Shown: positions 8,943 to 18,516, counted from the first letter of the stretch. The stretch is 64,000 bases of DNA from Oscillospiraceae bacterium (GCA_902764825.1 CACWXL010000003.1:124001-188000), one strand, 5' to 3'. Numbers and translations: made by a program. Notes: generated by a model from the sequence alone, not told the origin.

Positions 8943-10052
8943 ATGGAAAGACGCTACATCATTACCGGCGGCGGAACGTCGGGCCATATAAATCCTGCGC
9001 TTGCCATAGCGGATCTTCTTAAGGAAGATGCTGCCGCAACCGGTGATACATGCAAGATCATCTTCACGGGCCGCAAAGAAGGACTTGAAGGAGAACTTGT
9101 TCCCAAGGCAGGCTATGAATTCCGTAATGTCGAATCGCTTCCGATGCCGTACAAGCCTTCGCCCAAGGTGTTCAAGACGATGAGTGCGAACAGGCGCGGA
9201 AAGAAGCAGTGTCTTACTCTGATAAACGAATTTAAGCCTGACTGTGTTATCAGTACCGGCGGATATGTAAGTGCGCCGCTTCTCATGGCTGCGAAAAAAG
9301 CCCGCATTCCCGTAATGATCCACGAGGCTAATGCATTCCCCGGAAGAGCCAATAAGCTCTTTGCCAAAGATGCTCTCGTCATGACGGGTTTCCCCGGTCA
9401 GGAAGATATCTTCAGGAAGGCAAAGAAAGTCGTTCATACAGGCAATCCGGTAAGGAGCAATTTCTTCGGAAGGACAAAAGAAGGATCCAGGAAAGAACTG
9501 GGAATAGCTCAGGATGAGAAGCTCGTATTTACGATGGGCGGATCTCTGGGCTCAGCAACGCTTACGAATTTTATTTTCGAGACCGCCAAAAAGCCCGAAT
9601 TCAGGGATGTGCATTTCGTGATCTCCGTCGGCAAGCATAATTCCGTTGAGATCACTCAGGAAGTTAAGGATCTTCCCAATCTTGAGATCAGAAATTATAT
9701 CGACAGACCTGATCTTTACATGTCTGCCGCTGACTGCTCGATCCTCAGGGCAGGCGCCGTTACTTGCGCCGAAATAACCGCCACGGGTGCGTGCGCCATC
9801 ATGGTGCCTTATCCTCACGCTGCGCACGATCATCAGACATATAACGCCAGATCCCTTGCGGATAAGGGCGCGGGCATCGTGGTAAGTGACGATGATGTTA
9901 AGGCAGGAAAGCTCGAAAGCATCCTCTCCGGCCTCCTGAACGACCCTGACAGGCAGGCTGCGATAAGAAAGGCCGGCTTGGATCTTGCGATCAAAGACAC
10001 CGGTGAAAGAATAACTGAAGCAATCAAGGCGGCGCTTGGGAATAATCCGTAA
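8943..10052 (+). CDS. murG: UDP-N-acetylglucosamine--undecaprenyl-pyrophosphoryl-MurNAc-pentapeptide transferase MurG
   Basis: MurG converts lipid I to lipid II at the inner membrane face. The 369-residue protein has the N-terminal glycine loop GGGTSGH at 9-15 and HEANAFPGRANK in the acceptor domain. In the C-terminal nucleotide-binding half it has MGGSLGSATL and the donor-site stretch RAGAVTCAEI. ATG 8943 was chosen because GGGGAG at 8927-8932 is correctly spaced for it; a GTG at 8934 overlapping the ftsW stop is too close. Lies between ftsW and ftsQ as expected. Confidence 0.94.
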   Translation: MERRYIITGGGTSGHINPALAIADLLKEDAAATGDTCKIIFTGRKEGLEGELVPKAGYEFRNVESLPMPYKPSPKVFKTMSANRRGKKQCLTLINEFKPDCVISTGGYVSAPLLMAAKKARIPVMIHEANAFPGRANKLFAKDALVMTGFPGQEDIFRKAKKVVHTGNPVRSNFFGRTKEGSRKELGIAQDEKLVFTMGGSLGSATLTNFIFETAKKPEFRDVHFVISVGKHNSVEITQEVKDLPNLEIRNYIDRPDLYMSAADCSILRAGAVTCAEITATGACAIMVPYPHAAHDHQTYNARSLADKGAGIVVSDDDVKAGKLESILSGLLNDPDRQAAIRKAGLDLAIKDTGERITEAIKAALGNNP

Positions 10053-10069
10053 ACTGATAAAATAGCATT

Positions 10070-11317
10070 ATGGATGATAACGAGTTAGACAGATTATTCG
10101 GTGAGGTATCTGAGTCCGGGTCAAAGCCGGAGAATGAACCTTCAAAAGACAAGGAAAAGGAGTCTTCTGATAAGGAGGCCGGTGATTCCGAGCGTGCCGA
10201 AGAGGTCTTGAGAAAAAACGGTTTCATCATAAGCAAGTATGAAGAGTCTTCCGGAGATGACGAAGACGGAACTGATGAAGATCCGTCTGACGATGAAGAG
10301 ACGGAAGGCTCAGAGGATGCTGAAGAGGGCGCAGATTCCGAAGAAAATGACGAAGAAGGCGATGATTCCGGGGAGGAAGATGCTTCGGAAGAAGAGTCTG
10401 ATGAAGAAGGTTCTGAAGGATCTGATGAGGAATCTGAAGATGAGTCCGAAGAAGAGTCCGGCAAGGATCATGCAAAAGATAAATCCGCGAAGAAGGCAAG
10501 AAAGAAGCCTGCCCGCCGGTTAAATAAAAAGGGTATAACGATCATATGCCTGTTTGTCCTTATCATCGGCCTTGTGGCGCTGATCTGGTTCCTTCCCGCA
10601 TTCAGAGTAAGAAATGTCCACGTCGAGGGCAATGTTTCCCAGACTGACCAGGAAATATTAAGACAGCTCAAACTTGAATATAATGCACACCTCATGGGCG
10701 GTGTAAGCGGCAATATCCTTGATGTCATAAGGCTTGATTACGGCAAGACCGAAGAGCGCATCAAGAGGGAGAATCCTTATATCGAAGATATCAGAGTATC
10801 CGTAAAACTTCCTTCAACGGTCGACGTTACCGTCAAGGAGCGAAGCAAGATATGCTATGTCAGGACCCCTGACGGCTATGCTGCCCTTGATAAGGACGGC
10901 ATCGTGTTAGAGCTGTCTTCACATGATACGGGCAAACGGGTAAGACCTGTTATCTGCGGCCTCAACGTAAAGTATGCGGAGCTCGGAAAGCCCGTCACGA
11001 TAGGCAATTCGAACGATTACAAGAAAGCGATAATAGTCTTGGGAGCGATCCTTGCAGCCGATAATGCCAGCATTGGCGACAGCTATTCTATGTTCGAGAA
11101 CACCCTGGAAGTAAGGATGCTGCCCAGCGGCTACATCTTCCTTACGGTCTATTCACCTTCGGGAAAGCTCATTCAGATCAAGTTGAACAGCCTCGAAAAG
11201 ATAAGCGACAAAATGGCATGGCTCCTTTATGCTTTTAATTCGGAGGCTTTAGACAAGAATAAGACCAAAGGGTTCCTTGATATGACCGGTGATGACCCGA
11301 CTTTAAGGGAATACTAA
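10070..11317 (+). CDS. ftsQ: FtsQ/DivIB-type division protein with long acidic cytoplasmic region
   Basis: FtsQ/DivIB is the bitopic protein that joins FtsL/DivIC to the divisome. The 415 residues divide into a cytoplasmic part (1-154), one TM segment (about 155-177, GITIICLFVLIIGLVALIWF), and an outside part. That part starts with the POTRA signature FRVRNVHVEGN and continues with the FtsQ domain (NPYIEDIRVSVKLPSTVDVTVKER). Residues about 58-130 are almost entirely Glu, Asp, Ser and Gly, then a basic patch abuts the membrane. Such an acidic tail is unusual in length. No good alternative start removes it. Confidence 0.88.
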   Translation: MDDNELDRLFGEVSESGSKPENEPSKDKEKESSDKEAGDSERAEEVLRKNGFIISKYEESSGDDEDGTDEDPSDDEETEGSEDAEEGADSEENDEEGDDSGEEDASEEESDEEGSEGSDEESEDESEEESGKDHAKDKSAKKARKKPARRLNKKGITIICLFVLIIGLVALIWFLPAFRVRNVHVEGNVSQTDQEILRQLKLEYNAHLMGGVSGNILDVIRLDYGKTEERIKRENPYIEDIRVSVKLPSTVDVTVKERSKICYVRTPDGYAALDKDGIVLELSSHDTGKRVRPVICGLNVKYAELGKPVTIGNSNDYKKAIIVLGAILAADNASIGDSYSMFENTLEVRMLPSGYIFLTVYSPSGKLIQIKLNSLEKISDKMAWLLYAFNSEALDKNKTKGFLDMTGDDPTLREY

Positions 11318-11401
11318 TAAAGTTGCTTGCTTTCCGCCATTTAATGATATTATAAATGTGAAGTTTTCTTTACAATCACACAGTATTTACTATTGTTTGT
11401 A

Positions 11402-11430
11402 TTGATTGAAACTTGTGTTTGGGTTAAAAT
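11402..11430 (+). promoter_or_regulatory. Candidate sigma-A promoter for ftsZ
   Basis: TTGATT at 11402-11407 and TAAAAT at 11425-11430 are separated by exactly 17 bases, in the AT-rich 196-base gap before ftsZ. This is the first real gap after murE and would let ftsZ be expressed apart from the upstream cluster, in keeping with its distinct codon use. Found by eye; other AT-rich hexamers are nearby. Confidence 0.45.
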
Positions 11431-11513
11431 TTTCAATGGTTAATAATATTTATTTAATCAAGAAATCTTTTAATTTATTTTTGGCACAATAAAGAGTACG
11501 GAGGAACAAAAGG

Positions 11514-12587
11514 ATGTCTGACAGCAAGCACAGCTATTCAATGGACGAATCTAATGTTGCAAGCATTAAGGTAATCGGCGTAGGCGGCGGCGGAAGCAAT
11601 GCCGTAAACCGCATGGTCGAGAGTGGTGTCCAGGGCGTCACGTTCATCGCTATCAATACAGATAATCAGGCACTTGCCCGCAATAAGGCAGAGATCAAGA
11701 TCCAGATCGGTGAGAAGGTTACCAGAGGCTTAGGCTGCGGTGCTGATCCCAGCGTTGGTGAGAAGGCAGCAGAGGAATCCAGAGACGAGATCGCTGAAGC
11801 TATCGCTAACACAGACATGCTCTTTATCACAGCCGGCATGGGCGGCGGTACAGGAACAGGTGCTGCTCCCGTAGTTGCTCAGATCGCAAGAGATCTCGGA
11901 ATCCTTACAGTTGCTGTTGTTACAAGTCCTTTCACATTTGAAGGCGCTAAGAGAGCTGCTAACGCTGAGCGCGGTATCCGTGAGCTCCAGAAGTCCGTTG
12001 ACTCTCTCATCATCGTTTCCAACGATAAGCTCTTAGACGTTGTCGATGACAATACAAGCTTCGAAGAAGCATTCAACATGGCAGACCAGGTATTGAAGTT
12101 TGGTGTAGCCGGTATTTCCGACCTCGTTGCTATCCCCGGACTCATCAACCTCGACCTCGCAGACGTTACACGTGTCATGAAGGACGCAGGCGTTTGCCAC
12201 ATGGGTATCGGCCGTGCTTCCGGTGAGGACAGAGCTTCCGTTGCTATCAAGCAGGCTATCAATTCACCTCTCCTCGATACAACTATCGACGGCGCTACAG
12301 GTGTTATCCTTAACTTCACAGGCGGCAGAGGAATGCGTCTTTCAGAGATCGACGCTGCTTCTTCCATCGTTCGTCAGGCAGCAGCTCCTGAGGCAGAGAT
12401 CATCGTCGGTGCAGTCGTTGACGATTCACTTGAAGATGAGCTCATGATCACAGTCATCGCTTCAGGCTTTGACGGAACAGTCAATGCTTCTGCAGGTCAC
12501 AGAGCAAGCACATCAGTTCTCTCCAGAGAGAATCCTACATTGATTTCAGCAAGACAGCCTGTTGCTCCTCAGCCGAGAACAGACTAA
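11514..12587 (+). CDS. ftsZ: Cell division protein FtsZ, ending at an in-frame TAA
   Basis: FtsZ is the tubulin-like GTPase that forms the division ring. The core is complete: [11 protein letters not shown] near 24-34, the tubulin signature GGGTGTG at 110-116, the synergy-loop stretch LINLDLADV and the core end VIASGF near 314-319. GGAGG at 11500-11504 precedes ATG 11514. Codon use is strongly biased (aca, gct, tcc), unlike its neighbours, as expected of a highly expressed gene. TAA at 12585-12587 stops it after 357 residues, without a recognisable C-terminal FtsA/SepF-binding peptide. The same frame stays open for 89 more codons afterwards. Confidence 0.93.
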   Translation: MSDSKHSYSMDESNVASIKVIGVGGGGSNAVNRMVESGVQGVTFIAINTDNQALARNKAEIKIQIGEKVTRGLGCGADPSVGEKAAEESRDEIAEAIANTDMLFITAGMGGGTGTGAAPVVAQIARDLGILTVAVVTSPFTFEGAKRAANAERGIRELQKSVDSLIIVSNDKLLDVVDDNTSFEEAFNMADQVLKFGVAGISDLVAIPGLINLDLADVTRVMKDAGVCHMGIGRASGEDRASVAIKQAINSPLLDTTIDGATGVILNFTGGRGMRLSEIDAASSIVRQAAAPEAEIIVGAVVDDSLEDELMITVIASGFDGTVNASAGHRASTSVLSRENPTLISARQPVAPQPRTD

Positions 12588-12857
12588 CCTCAGCCCGGCT
12601 TCAGATTCGGCGATGAGTCCGTAGCACCCGCACCTGCTCCTCAGGCAGTTCAGCAGGTTCCTATGCAGCAGGCTCCCGTTCAGCAGATGCCCGTACAGTC
12701 CATGCCTCAGCAGGCAGCTCCCGCACCCGCTCCGATCCCGACACAGCAGCCGGTACAGATGGGTGGCAGACCTCAGGCTAACGTAGCACCTGCAGCTGAT
12801 GAGAAGGCTCAGAAGTCAGCTAAGCCGTGGTTCATGTTCGGTAAGGACGGACAGTAA
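12588..12857 (+). pseudogene. In-frame continuation of ftsZ beyond the TAA (Q/P/A-rich linker and tail)
   Basis: Directly after the ftsZ stop the same frame runs open for 89 codons to TAA 12855-12857. The translation begins PQPGFRFGDES, continues as a Gln/Pro/Ala/Val-rich linker (QQVPMQQAPVQQMPVQ and similar) and ends AKPWFMFGKDGQ. This is what an FtsZ C-terminal linker and tail peptide would look like, and it shares the codon bias of ftsZ. There is no ribosome site before the first internal ATG (12663), so an independent gene is unlikely. Readings: recent nonsense mutation, sequence error, or stop-codon readthrough. Confidence 0.6.
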
Positions 12858-12874
12858 ATTAAAGGAGTTCTTCA

Positions 12875-13348
12875 GTGATCTGTCCGAAATGCGGCGCGAA
12901 TGACGACAAGGTCCTGGATTCAAGACCGACAGATGACGGCTTTGCTGTCAGAAGAAGACGGGTATGTCTTGTCTGCGGCGCAAGGTTCTCGACGATCGAG
13001 AAGATAGAAGGCTTAAAGCCGATGGTCGTCAAGAAGGACGGAACCAAGCAGCTTTACGATCCTGATAAGATCCTGAGAAGTCTTGACGTTGCCTGCCAGA
13101 AGCGCGGAGTATCTCAACAGGTCAAGGAGAATATCGTTTCCGATATCACGCATCTCGTAGAAGAGAGATTTAATAAAGAGATAACCTCGTCTGAGATAGG
13201 CGAGTTTATCATGTCGAAGCTGATGGACATAGACCGCGTATCTTATGTCCGCTTCGCATCGGTATATAAGAACTTCACGGATCTGGATTCTTATACGGCC
13301 GAGATCAATAATTTTGACGTGGGAAGCATTGCTTCTGACGAAGGGTAA
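12875..13348 (+). CDS. nrdR: Transcriptional repressor NrdR
   Basis: NrdR is a zinc-ribbon plus ATP-cone repressor that senses dATP/ATP and represses ribonucleotide reductase genes. The 157-residue length is standard. Zinc ligands are C3, C6, C31 and C34, with SRPTDDGFAVRRRR between, the family DNA-binding signature. An ATP-cone follows from about residue 49 (VVKKDGTKQLYDPDKI). It starts at GTG 12875, with AAAGGAG before it. It lies directly behind ftsZ, possibly on the same transcript. Confidence 0.94.
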   Translation: MICPKCGANDDKVLDSRPTDDGFAVRRRRVCLVCGARFSTIEKIEGLKPMVVKKDGTKQLYDPDKILRSLDVACQKRGVSQQVKENIVSDITHLVEERFNKEITSSEIGEFIMSKLMDIDRVSYVRFASVYKNFTDLDSYTAEINNFDVGSIASDEG

Positions 13349-13352
13349 GGGC

Positions 13353-13369
13353 TTGTAACATTGTTACAA
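13353..13369. repeat. 17-bp palindrome, core repeated at 27247-27261
   Basis: TTGTAACA-T-TGTTACAA is a perfect inverted repeat with one central base, five bases after nrdR and about 40 bases before the response regulator start. The inner 15 bases recur exactly at 27247-27261. Short loop space makes an RNA hairpin weak, so a DNA-binding site is more likely, perhaps for the adjacent two-component system. The binding protein is unknown. Confidence 0.5.
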
Positions 13370-13410
13370 ACAGGGAAAACCTAAGAAAGTTGTAGACCAG
13401 GGGTGATCTT

Positions 13411-14130
13411 ATGGCAGCTAACAAGGTTTTGCTCGTAGACGACGATCCGGGCATCATTGAAGTACTTAAGCTTTACTTTGAGAAAGAGGGTTATCAGGTA
13501 TCCACATGCATGCAGGGTGATAAAGCAATAGCTGCTTTCAACGCCTTTGCACCTGATATCGTTATCCTGGATCTTATGCTTCCGGGAATGGACGGCAACG
13601 ACATCTGCCGCGAGATCAGAAAGACATCCGAATGTCCGATCATCATGCTCACAGCAAGAACCGATACTCTTGATAAGATCGTCGGTCTTGAATTGGGTGC
13701 TGATGACTATATCCCGAAGCCGTTCGAACCTAAAGAAGTACTTGCCAGAGTCAAGGCAGTATTAAGACGTACAGATAAGCGCGACGCAGCTCCCGCAGCT
13801 GCCGAGAAGAGTGAAGGATCTTCCGACATCATTACCTATCCCGGTTTTTCCGTCGATAAGATCCGTTATGTTGTAAGTGTGGACGGCAAAGAGATCTACA
13901 TGCCGCCCAAGGAGCTTGAGCTCTTATTCTTCCTTGCATCCAATCCGAACAGGGTATTCACCAGAGAACAGCTCTTGGAGAACGTTTGGGGATACGATTT
14001 CTACGGAGAATCCCGTACAGTCGATGTCCACATCAAGCGTATCAGAGAGAAGATCGAGAATCCCGACAGAGAACAAAACTGGAGTATTAAGACCGTTTGG
14101 AGCAAGGGTTATAAATTCGAGACGAGGTAA
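13411..14130 (+). CDS. OmpR/PhoB-family response regulator
   Basis: The 239-residue protein has a receiver domain with acidic residues D10-D11-D12, phosphoacceptor D54 in VILDLMLPGMDG and the conserved Lys in YIPKPFEPKE. A C-terminal winged-helix DNA-binding domain follows (LELLFFLASNPNRVFTREQLLENVWGYDFYGESRTVDVHIKRIREKI is the classic pattern, seen at about 160-225). A linker rich in Ala, Ser and Glu separates them. The kinase gene follows seven bases later. The palindrome at 13353-13369 lies just upstream and could be its own operator. The stimulus cannot be read from sequence. Confidence 0.92.
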   Translation: MAANKVLLVDDDPGIIEVLKLYFEKEGYQVSTCMQGDKAIAAFNAFAPDIVILDLMLPGMDGNDICREIRKTSECPIIMLTARTDTLDKIVGLELGADDYIPKPFEPKEVLARVKAVLRRTDKRDAAPAAAEKSEGSSDIITYPGFSVDKIRYVVSVDGKEIYMPPKELELLFFLASNPNRVFTREQLLENVWGYDFYGESRTVDVHIKRIREKIENPDREQNWSIKTVWSKGYKFETR

Positions 14131-14137
14131 GTAATCA

Positions 14138-15691
14138 ATGACGCCGAGAGCTGACGGTAAGCGGGTATCGGCGGGATTTGCCGTTTTTCTCATATCCTTC
14201 CTTGTATTGACGACTTTGATTGTATTTGCAGTCTTGTTGTTCCTTTCATATGAGAATATGTATAACAGCCTCGTTATTGAAGTATCCGCAGGTACCGACG
14301 GCGCATGCAGGGACTTAGCTTCCGATATTACTTCGATCACGTCGCTTCAGGATGAAGCATTCAGATATACACTTAATGACGACGGTTCGGATAATTTCAA
14401 GAATTCGAGGATTATCGACAAGTTCGTCAATTCCCAGACATACCGTTCCAGCGGCTCTGTCTATATAACGGATAAGGACGGCAGGGTCTATTGCCGCAAC
14501 AACTTCGTTTTCGACGCCTTGGATAACATAGAGACGTCAGATGACGGTCCTTTGAAGATCACAAGGGAAGACGTATTGGAGATGCTTAAGACCGCTGAGA
14601 CCGAGGGCCAGGCCAGGATCTCTCCGTCCAGTACCGGCAGAGTCGTTTCCATAAGCTGCATCAAGGTCACCGGTACCGGGTATTTTGTAATCGTAAGCAA
14701 CAGTGAAGGAACTGAGCAGACCAGGGCAGATTATGTCAGGATCATCCTCATTCCTGCAGTGGTTGCGATGATAATAGCGATAGTCCTTTATGCGGTATTC
14801 GTATACTTAAGCCTCATGCCGATAAAGGACATCTCGCATGCGATCTCAAGAGTTGCCGAAGGTGATTATTCCGTAAGAGTCAATCCGAAGTATTCGGATC
14901 CTGATGACTATGCGACTTTATCGATATCTTCGGAATTCTCGGAAATGGGAAGTACGGTCAATAAGATGATCGAATCGCTCGAAAACCAGGAGCACGACAG
15001 AGAGATGTTCATCTCATCTATCGCCCATGACATAAGAACTCCTCTTACATCTATAAACGGCTTTGTCACCGCCATGTTAGACGGTACGATCCCGGAAGAT
15101 AAGCAGGATCATTATCTTGATCTCATCAAGCAGCAGACTGACAGGATAAGAACACTCGTAACCCAGATGACTGAAGCGTCTTCGCTGTCACACCCTGATC
15201 CTGACATGATGGAAGAGTTCAATATCAACGACATGATCAATGACATCGTCGATAACCTGGAAGCGCAGCTTACGGACAAACAGATAAGAGTAATAAAGTC
15301 ATTGGATCCCGGCCCCGGCATCATGGCATATGGCGAAGCGCAGCAGCTTTGCAGAGTAATAATCAACATCATCACTAACGCGATCAAGTTCACGCCCCAG
15401 AACGGCGAGATCAAGATATCCACGGAGACCAATCCTAAAGCAAGGAAGATATTCATCTCCGTAGAAGACTCCGGCGCGGGTGTCGAAGAATCAAAGAGAC
15501 AGAGGATCTTCGAGAGTTTCTATCAGGCAGATTCCTCACGTAAATCCGAAGGCTTCGGCTTAGGTCTTTACATTTGTAAGCAGATCCTTGCAGGTCACGG
15601 GCAGACTATCATCTGTGATGAAGGACGTGAATTGGGCGGCGCGAGATTTGTATTCTCATTCCCTTATCCGCCTGAAGAGCAGGAGCAGTGA
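14138..15691 (+). CDS. Two-component sensor histidine kinase with HAMP domain
   Basis: The 517-residue membrane kinase has TM1 near 9-34 and an extracytoplasmic sensor of about 165 residues (SVYITDKDGRVYCRNN suggests a Cache/PAS-like fold). TM2 lies near 203-226, followed by HAMP (LMPIKDISHAISRVAEGDYSVR). The HisKA domain has phosphoacceptor H297 in SIAHDIRTPLTSI. The HATPase domain shows an N box (NIITNAIKFT), a G1 box (VEDSGAGV) and a G2 box (GFGLGLYICKQI). It partners the response regulator immediately upstream. The nth gene begins over its stop codon. Confidence 0.92.
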   Translation: MTPRADGKRVSAGFAVFLISFLVLTTLIVFAVLLFLSYENMYNSLVIEVSAGTDGACRDLASDITSITSLQDEAFRYTLNDDGSDNFKNSRIIDKFVNSQTYRSSGSVYITDKDGRVYCRNNFVFDALDNIETSDDGPLKITREDVLEMLKTAETEGQARISPSSTGRVVSISCIKVTGTGYFVIVSNSEGTEQTRADYVRIILIPAVVAMIIAIVLYAVFVYLSLMPIKDISHAISRVAEGDYSVRVNPKYSDPDDYATLSISSEFSEMGSTVNKMIESLENQEHDREMFISSIAHDIRTPLTSINGFVTAMLDGTIPEDKQDHYLDLIKQQTDRIRTLVTQMTEASSLSHPDPDMMEEFNINDMINDIVDNLEAQLTDKQIRVIKSLDPGPGIMAYGEAQQLCRVIINIITNAIKFTPQNGEIKISTETNPKARKIFISVEDSGAGVEESKRQRIFESFYQADSSRKSEGFGLGLYICKQILAGHGQTIICDEGRELGGARFVFSFPYPPEEQEQ

Positions 15692-16335
15692 TCTTGGCCG
15701 GCAATAATTCGAAAAACAAAGCTCTCGCTAATAAGATATTTGATGCGCTGTCAAGGGAATTTCCCGACAGCACCTGTTCTCTTGAATACGATTGTCCACA
15801 AAACCTGGCCATAAGAGGCATATTGTCCGCACAATGCACCGACAAAAGGGTTAATATTACTGCAGCAGATCTTTTCGCAAAGTATCCGGACATGGAGTCG
15901 ATCGCAAGAGAAGATCCTGAGGCTATCGCAGCCATCATCAAGCCCTGCGGCCTTACTGCATCCAAGACGAAGTCGGTAATGGCTTTTGCGGAGAAGATGA
16001 CCGGAGAATGGGGAGGCGTTATTCCCAACGATGTTGACCTTCTGATGGAGGTTCCGGGCATCGGAAGGAAGATCGCAAACCTCATCGTGGGAGAGGTCTA
16101 CAAAACGCCTGCAGTAGTTGTTGATACGCACTGCAAGCGCGTAATGAAGAGAATAGGAATAACAGAGAGCACAGACCCTGCAAAGGTCGAGAAGGACATA
16201 ATGAAGGCATTTCCTGAAGATCAGTGGATCGCTATAGGACATCTGTCCGTCGATCTCGGAAGAAAGTACTGCACTGCACAGTCACCGAAGTGTGGTGATT
16301 GTCCGTGTGCTTCTTTCTGCAAAAGGAGGATATAA
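15688..16335 (+). CDS. nth: Endonuclease III (Nth), base-excision DNA glycosylase/AP lyase
   Basis: Nth removes oxidised pyrimidines and nicks abasic sites. The helix-hairpin-helix EVPGIGRKIAN contains the catalytic Lys (K128 from this start), and VVDTHCKRV holds the catalytic Asp (D146). The 4Fe-4S cluster is intact near the C-terminus (C-x6-C-x2-C-x5-C in CTAQSPKCGDCPCASFC). GTG 15688 overlaps the kinase stop. TTG 15694, six bases on, is better spaced from AGGAG at 15681-15685 and may be the true start. recG follows after three bases. Confidence 0.93.
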   Translation: MILAGNNSKNKALANKIFDALSREFPDSTCSLEYDCPQNLAIRGILSAQCTDKRVNITAADLFAKYPDMESIAREDPEAIAAIIKPCGLTASKTKSVMAFAEKMTGEWGGVIPNDVDLLMEVPGIGRKIANLIVGEVYKTPAVVVDTHCKRVMKRIGITESTDPAKVEKDIMKAFPEDQWIAIGHLSVDLGRKYCTAQSPKCGDCPCASFCKRRI

Positions 16336-16338
16336 GAC

Positions 16339-18516
16339 ATGGCAGCAATCCATCTGTCTAATCCCGTAACCGATCTTTACGGTGTCGGTCCTTCTGCCGA
16401 AGAGAAGCTTGCAAAGCTAGATATCTATACGATCTACGACCTTATAGCTTTTATTCCGTGGCGTTACGACGACTGGTCGAAGGTAGGCTCGATCGGTTCA
16501 TTCGATATGGCCGACCGCTTTGATGACAACACCGGTTATGACCTGTCATTCAGAGGAACCATAACCACCAATCCTTCGGTCAATATAACGAGCAGGAAGA
16601 AGCCTTTGAGTTTCTTCGTAAGTGACGGAACGGGAAGGATAAAGCTCACATTCTTTAACTCACAATATCTGGCCGGTAAATTCTCTTTAGGTGACGACTG
16701 TTTTGTACACGGTTCGGTCACTCTGTTTAACGGCCAGATGCAGATGGTAAATCCTTATATCGAGAAGGCTGAGAAGATCTCTGATGATGCGCTCGTAAGG
16801 CCTGTATATCACTTAACGGCGGGACTTACATCCAACAATATCTCCAAGTGGGTCTCCACGGCATTAAAGCTCTGCGGCGATGAGCTCTTATCCTGCATTC
16901 CGGCAAGTATAGCTGAGCAAAAGGGCTTCGTATCACCCAAGGAAGCATATATGATGGCGCACTTCCCGGCTTCACTTGAGGATGCCGGAAGAGCCAGGGA
17001 ACAGTTAGCTTACGAGGAATTGATCCTTCTTGGTATCGGTATGAAGCTCTACAGCTCAGGTCACGGCATAAAGGAAGTTGCAGAGCAGGTAATACCGTCA
17101 GATCCAAATGCAATAAGCCGTGATCTTGCAGCAAAATGGAATCAGATAAAGAGCAATCTCGGTTTCGCCCTGACAGGCGACCAGACGGCTGCATTCAGAG
17201 ACGTCCAGACAGACCTCATGTCCACGACTCCGATGAACAGGCTTATCCAGGGTGACGTAGGTTCAGGCAAGACTATGGTTGCAGCCTTGTCCATGCTTAT
17301 TACCGCATTGATGGGCAAGCAGGCAGTGCTCCTTGCACCTACTTCAGTCCTTGCTTCGCAGCACTATAAGACATTATCCGGTCTTATGAAGGACAGCGGC
17401 ATGGAGCCGGTGCTTTTGCTCGGTAAGACAAAGGCTTCGGAGAAGGCTGAGATAAAGGATAAGATTGCAAGCGGTGAAGCAAGGGTGATCATAGGAACAC
17501 ATGCGCTTCTTACAGATGATATAAGATTCAAGGATCTTGCGCTCGTAATAGCAGACGAGCAGCACCGCTTCGGCGTAAAGCAGAGGGAGAAGCTCCTTTT
17601 CAAGGATGAGGGAAAAGACGGAACCGTAAAGAGTGTCCATAACCTCGTAATGACTGCCACACCGATCCCGAGGACCCTTGCGATGGTCATCTACGGCGAC
17701 ATGGCGACATCCGTTATCAGGGAGAAGCCCAAGGGACGTCAGGAGATAACGACATGGTTCGTTAATTCCAAAAAGAGCAAGGCGATAGAAGAGATGATGA
17801 GCGTGAAGCTCGCTGCAGGCGAGCAGGTTTATATCGTCTGCGCCAAGATCGATAAGGATGAGACTGAAGCAGGTTCAGACTATCTTGTAGGAGAGCCTGT
17901 CGGAGGAGATGAGAGCGTAACCAGCGTTTTCGACATGAAGAAACAGGTCGATTCGATGAGCAATCTCTCACAGTATAAGAGCGCTGTCCTCTACGGCTCA
18001 ATGAAGGAGAAGGACAAGCTCGAGACGATGGAACGATTCATCGCAGGAGATATCAAGATCCTTATATCCACCACGGTCATAGAGGTTGGCGTTGATAATC
18101 CGAATGCCAATGTCATGATAATCATGGATGCGGACAGGTTCGGTCTGTCGACTCTTCACCAGTTAAGAGGCCGTATCGGCAGAGGCGACAAGAAGTCCTT
18201 CTGCCTTTTGGTGTCCGAATCAAGATCAGAACTTGCGCTCTCGAGAATGAAGATGATGTGCGAATCATCGGACGGTTTCGAGCTCGCCGAGAAGGACCTG
18301 GAATTAAGAGGACCGGGTGATTTCTACGGCACAAGACAGCACGGTATCCCTACACTTCGCGCCGCAAACCTTTATACTGATATGAAGATAGCGACAGAGG
18401 CAACGGAAGCCGTGAATAAGATAATCGAAGCAGGCGGGCAAGAAGCTGAGCGGTTGAACGAAGCCATTAAGAAGATGTTCGAATTAAGATTTGCCAGGAA
18501 GATGGAGCAGTTATAA
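16339..18516 (+). CDS. recG: ATP-dependent DNA helicase RecG
   Basis: RecG remodels stalled replication forks and branched DNA. The 725-residue protein has an N-terminal wedge/OB domain (FRGTITTNPSVNITSRKK, then FFNSQYLAGKF) and two helicase domains. Walker A is GDVGSGKT at 305-312, the DEAD-type box is D406-EQH and motif III is TATPIPRT. Domain 2 has HQLRGRIGRG and the RecG-specific end DLELRGPGDFYGTRQHG. It overlaps the rsmD start by one base (TAATG). Confidence 0.95.
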   Translation: MAAIHLSNPVTDLYGVGPSAEEKLAKLDIYTIYDLIAFIPWRYDDWSKVGSIGSFDMADRFDDNTGYDLSFRGTITTNPSVNITSRKKPLSFFVSDGTGRIKLTFFNSQYLAGKFSLGDDCFVHGSVTLFNGQMQMVNPYIEKAEKISDDALVRPVYHLTAGLTSNNISKWVSTALKLCGDELLSCIPASIAEQKGFVSPKEAYMMAHFPASLEDAGRAREQLAYEELILLGIGMKLYSSGHGIKEVAEQVIPSDPNAISRDLAAKWNQIKSNLGFALTGDQTAAFRDVQTDLMSTTPMNRLIQGDVGSGKTMVAALSMLITALMGKQAVLLAPTSVLASQHYKTLSGLMKDSGMEPVLLLGKTKASEKAEIKDKIASGEARVIIGTHALLTDDIRFKDLALVIADEQHRFGVKQREKLLFKDEGKDGTVKSVHNLVMTATPIPRTLAMVIYGDMATSVIREKPKGRQEITTWFVNSKKSKAIEEMMSVKLAAGEQVYIVCAKIDKDETEAGSDYLVGEPVGGDESVTSVFDMKKQVDSMSNLSQYKSAVLYGSMKEKDKLETMERFIAGDIKILISTTVIEVGVDNPNANVMIIMDADRFGLSTLHQLRGRIGRGDKKSFCLLVSESRSELALSRMKMMCESSDGFELAEKDLELRGPGDFYGTRQHGIPTLRAANLYTDMKIATEATEAVNKIIEAGGQEAERLNEAIKKMFELRFARKMEQL

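Noticed and set aside
8805..9437. 210-codon minus-strand frame
   Set aside because: Spans the ftsW-murG junction in antisense; both genes are well supported.
10024..10499. Ser-rich and His/Leu-rich frames on the minus strand in ftsQ
   Set aside because: Shadows of the acidic repeat-like codons of ftsQ.
12663..12857. Independent 64-codon gene after ftsZ
   Set aside because: It is in frame with ftsZ, lacks a ribosome site and reads as FtsZ linker and tail.
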